From NCBI GenBank assembly GCA_003159055.1, contig PMLH01000154.1, forward strand, positions 7,483 through 14,295: a stretch of DNA of 6,813 nucleotides, given 5' to 3'. The translations under genes were made by a program, and so were the position numbers. The DNA is from Myxococcales bacterium. Its GTDB lineage: Bacteria > Myxococcota > Polyangia > Fen-1088. Of this stretch, positions 5,259 to 6,813 are shown piece after piece. Positions within the stretch are counted from its first letter, which is position 1, and each line of letters starts with the position of its first letter. A model generated the notes under the pieces. The model was not told where the DNA came from. It saw only the letters and a list, made by a program, of their open reading frames with translations, and made no database searches.

Positions 5259-6813
5259 GGAAGCGCGTCTTCACCGCCTGGGTGAGCGCGATGTAGCAGC
5301 CAACCGTGACGATCAGGAACGGCCAGTAGAACGCAGGCAGCGCAGTGAATCCGAGCGCTCCCGCTATCGGCGAGTACGGCAGGTAGAGCCCGCCCGCGAT
5401 GACCAGCAAGGTCGTTAGGCTCAGCGGCCAGCTTGCGCGGCTTTGCACGAGCGGGAGTTTGTTGGTGCGGATGACGTGAATGATCAGGGTCTGCGTGATC
5501 AGCGACTCGACAAACCAGCCGGTCTGGAACAGCGAAGCCTGGGCCGGGGTGTTCGCACCGAAAATGAAATACATCAACAAATAGGTCGTGTAGTCAAAGA
5601 CCGAGCTGCACGGACCGATGAGCAAGATGAACTTCGTGATGTCGGTCATCGACCACGGCCGCGGCCGCGCCGTCTGCTCGGGATCCACGTTGTCGGCCGG
5701 GATAGGCACCTGCGAAAAATCGTAAAGCAGGTTGTTGGTCAAGATCTGGATGGGCGCCATCGGCACGAAAGGCAGGAAGGCGCTGGCGCCGACGACGGAC
5801 AACATGTTGCCGAAGCTGGAACTGGCGCCCATGCGGATGTACTTGAGGATGTTGGTGAAGACCTTGCGGCCTTCCAGCACCCCATCGCCGAGCACGAGCA
5901 GGCTCTTTTCGAGCAGCACCAGGTCGGCAGACTCCTTCGCGATGTCCACCGCTGAGTCGACCGAAACGCCCACGTCCGCAGCGCGCAGTGCCGGTGCGTC
6001 GTTGATCCCGTCGCCGAGGAATCCGACCACGTGCCCCTTGCTCTGCAAGGCCTGGATGATGCGTTGCTTGTGAGACGGAGCCAGGCGCGCAAACAGCGTG
6101 GTGCGCTCGACCACGTTCGCCAGATCCACATCGGACAGGCCTTCGATCTGCGCGCCGAGGAGCATATGGTCGGTGGGGATGCCAACCTCGTGGCAGATCT
6201 TCTTGGTGACCAGCTCGTTGTCCCCAGTCAGCACCTTGACGGAGACGCCGTGCTCGCGCAGGGCTGCAATCGCTGGCGCCGTCGTTTCCTTGGGCGGATC
6301 GAAGAAGGCGATGTAGCCACGCAGGACGAGACCGCTTTCATCGGCCTTGGCATAGGCGGCCTTGCGCTCCATGTCCCGGTAGGCGATAGCCAGCACGCGA
6401 AAACCGTCCGCCGATAGGCGACGGTACTCCTCGCGAAGGTCTTCGATGAGAACCGTCTCCATCGGCATGACTTCGCCGTCGTATTCGAAGGAGGAGCAGC
6501 GCTTGAACACCTCTTCCGGGGCGCCCTTGCAGATAAGTCGGGTCTTCCCCGTCGGGGTGTCGACGATGACCGACATCAGGCGGCGCCCGAAATCGAATGG
6601 AATCTCGTCGATCTTGGTGTGGGCCGGCACCTTGAACTGATCGTGAATCTCTTCTTTGTGCGCCAGGACCGCTCGGTCGAGCACGTTCTTGAGGCCAGTC
6701 TGGAAGTGGCTGTTGATGTACGCCAACATCTGAACGTCGTCGTCCTCGTCGAGCTGCACGTCGCAGTGCTTTTCCAGCACCACGTGGTCCATGGTCAGGG
6801 TGCCGGTCTTGTC
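5239..6813 (-). CDS. mgtA: MgtA-type P-type Mg2+-transporting ATPase, C-terminal part (5' end cut by window edge)
   Basis: 524 residues are visible, from the phosphorylation motif DKTGTLT (residues 1-7 of the fragment, 6813-6793) to TAG at 5239. The reading frame is open through the edge, so the internal ATG at 6792 is not the start. Motifs in order: nucleotide-binding KGAPEE (96-101), DPPKE (172-176), hinge TGDN (196-199), and GDGINDAPALR (267-277) coordinating Mg2+ in the P-domain. Then come the transmembrane helices 5-10, with SSSFGNMLS (331-339), NNLLYDFSQVPIPADN (360-375) and LFQTGWFVESLITQTLIIH (428-446). The transmembrane sequence and the PPKE-to-C-terminus arrangement closely resemble enterobacterial MgtA, a P3B ATPase of about 900 residues that imports Mg2+ across the inner membrane, so roughly 380 residues (A-domain and helices 1-4) lie outside. 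Any Mg2+-sensing leader is also outside the window. Substrate is inferred from family similarity. Confidence 0.94.
   Translation of the reverse strand, partial: DKTGTLTMDHVVLEKHCDVQLDEDDDVQMLAYINSHFQTGLKNVLDRAVLAHKEEIHDQFKVPAHTKIDEIPFDFGRRLMSVIVDTPTGKTRLICKGAPEEVFKRCSSFEYDGEVMPMETVLIEDLREEYRRLSADGFRVLAIAYRDMERKAAYAKADESGLVLRGYIAFFDPPKETTAPAIAALREHGVSVKVLTGDNELVTKKICHEVGIPTDHMLLGAQIEGLSDVDLANVVERTTLFARLAPSHKQRIIQALQSKGHVVGFLGDGINDAPALRAADVGVSVDSAVDIAKESADLVLLEKSLLVLGDGVLEGRKVFTNILKYIRMGASSSFGNMLSVVGASAFLPFVPMAPIQILTNNLLYDFSQVPIPADNVDPEQTARPRPWSMTDITKFILLIGPCSSVFDYTTYLLMYFIFGANTPAQASLFQTGWFVESLITQTLIIHVIRTNKLPLVQSRASWPLSLTTLLVIAGGLYLPYSPIAGALGFTALPAFYWPFLIVTVGCYIALTQAVKTRFLRQAWK

Noticed and set aside
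5443..6417. Several plus-strand open frames of 72-170 codons
   Set aside because: All are antisense to the MgtA-type ATPase, whose frame is continuous and rich in P-type ATPase motifs.
1..6813. CRISPR array, tRNA or rRNA gene, insertion sequence, or toxin-antitoxin or defence island
   Set aside because: No regularly spaced direct repeats, no cloverleaf or rRNA-like stretches, no transposase or terminal repeats, and no defence-type domains were found.

Overview
GC-rich bacterial DNA, most likely from the Myxococcota (Polyangia-type) lineage. This is inferred from the lipoprotein with an AgmX/PglI-type C-terminal domain, the neighbouring small secreted protein, and GC-biased third positions. 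No single marker proves it. I count six protein-coding genes, two of them cut by the window edges, packed with short gaps. I see no rRNA, tRNA, CRISPR array, insertion sequence or phage gene.

Layout. (1) Positions 361 to 1, minus: the N-terminal third or less of an NAD(P)/FAD-dependent oxidoreductase, running off the left edge. (2) A 216-base divergent spacer (362-577) with a candidate promoter and two small hairpins. (3) 578-1501, plus: an exported SLT-type lytic transglycosylase-like protein. (4) A 98-base convergent spacer (1502-1599) with a 9-base inverted repeat. (5) 2889-2350 then 2217-1600, both minus: a secreted protein of unknown function followed by a coiled-coil lipoprotein with an AgmX-like domain, possibly sharing a transcript although the second has its own candidate promoter. 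(6) A short divergent spacer (2890-2960). (7) 2961-5258, plus: a two-ring Clp/Hsp100 ATPase with a decayed first ATPase ring and an intact second one. (8) 5239-6813, minus: the C-terminal part of an MgtA-type P-type Mg2+ ATPase, entering from the right edge at the catalytic DKTGTLT motif and overlapping the Clp gene tail-to-tail by 20 bases.

Together: three genes are exported cell-envelope proteins (a putative peptidoglycan-acting enzyme, a lipoprotein and a secreted protein). The Clp-like ATPase would act in the cytosol, and the P-type ATPase sits in the inner membrane. Nothing ties all six into one pathway; this looks like ordinary chromosomal core/accessory sequence rather than a defence or mobile island. 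The most unusual element is the Clp ATPase: D1 has lost the Walker A lysine, a recognisable Walker B DE and the arginine-finger pair, there is no M-domain, and there is no ClpP-docking loop, while D2 keeps every catalytic motif.
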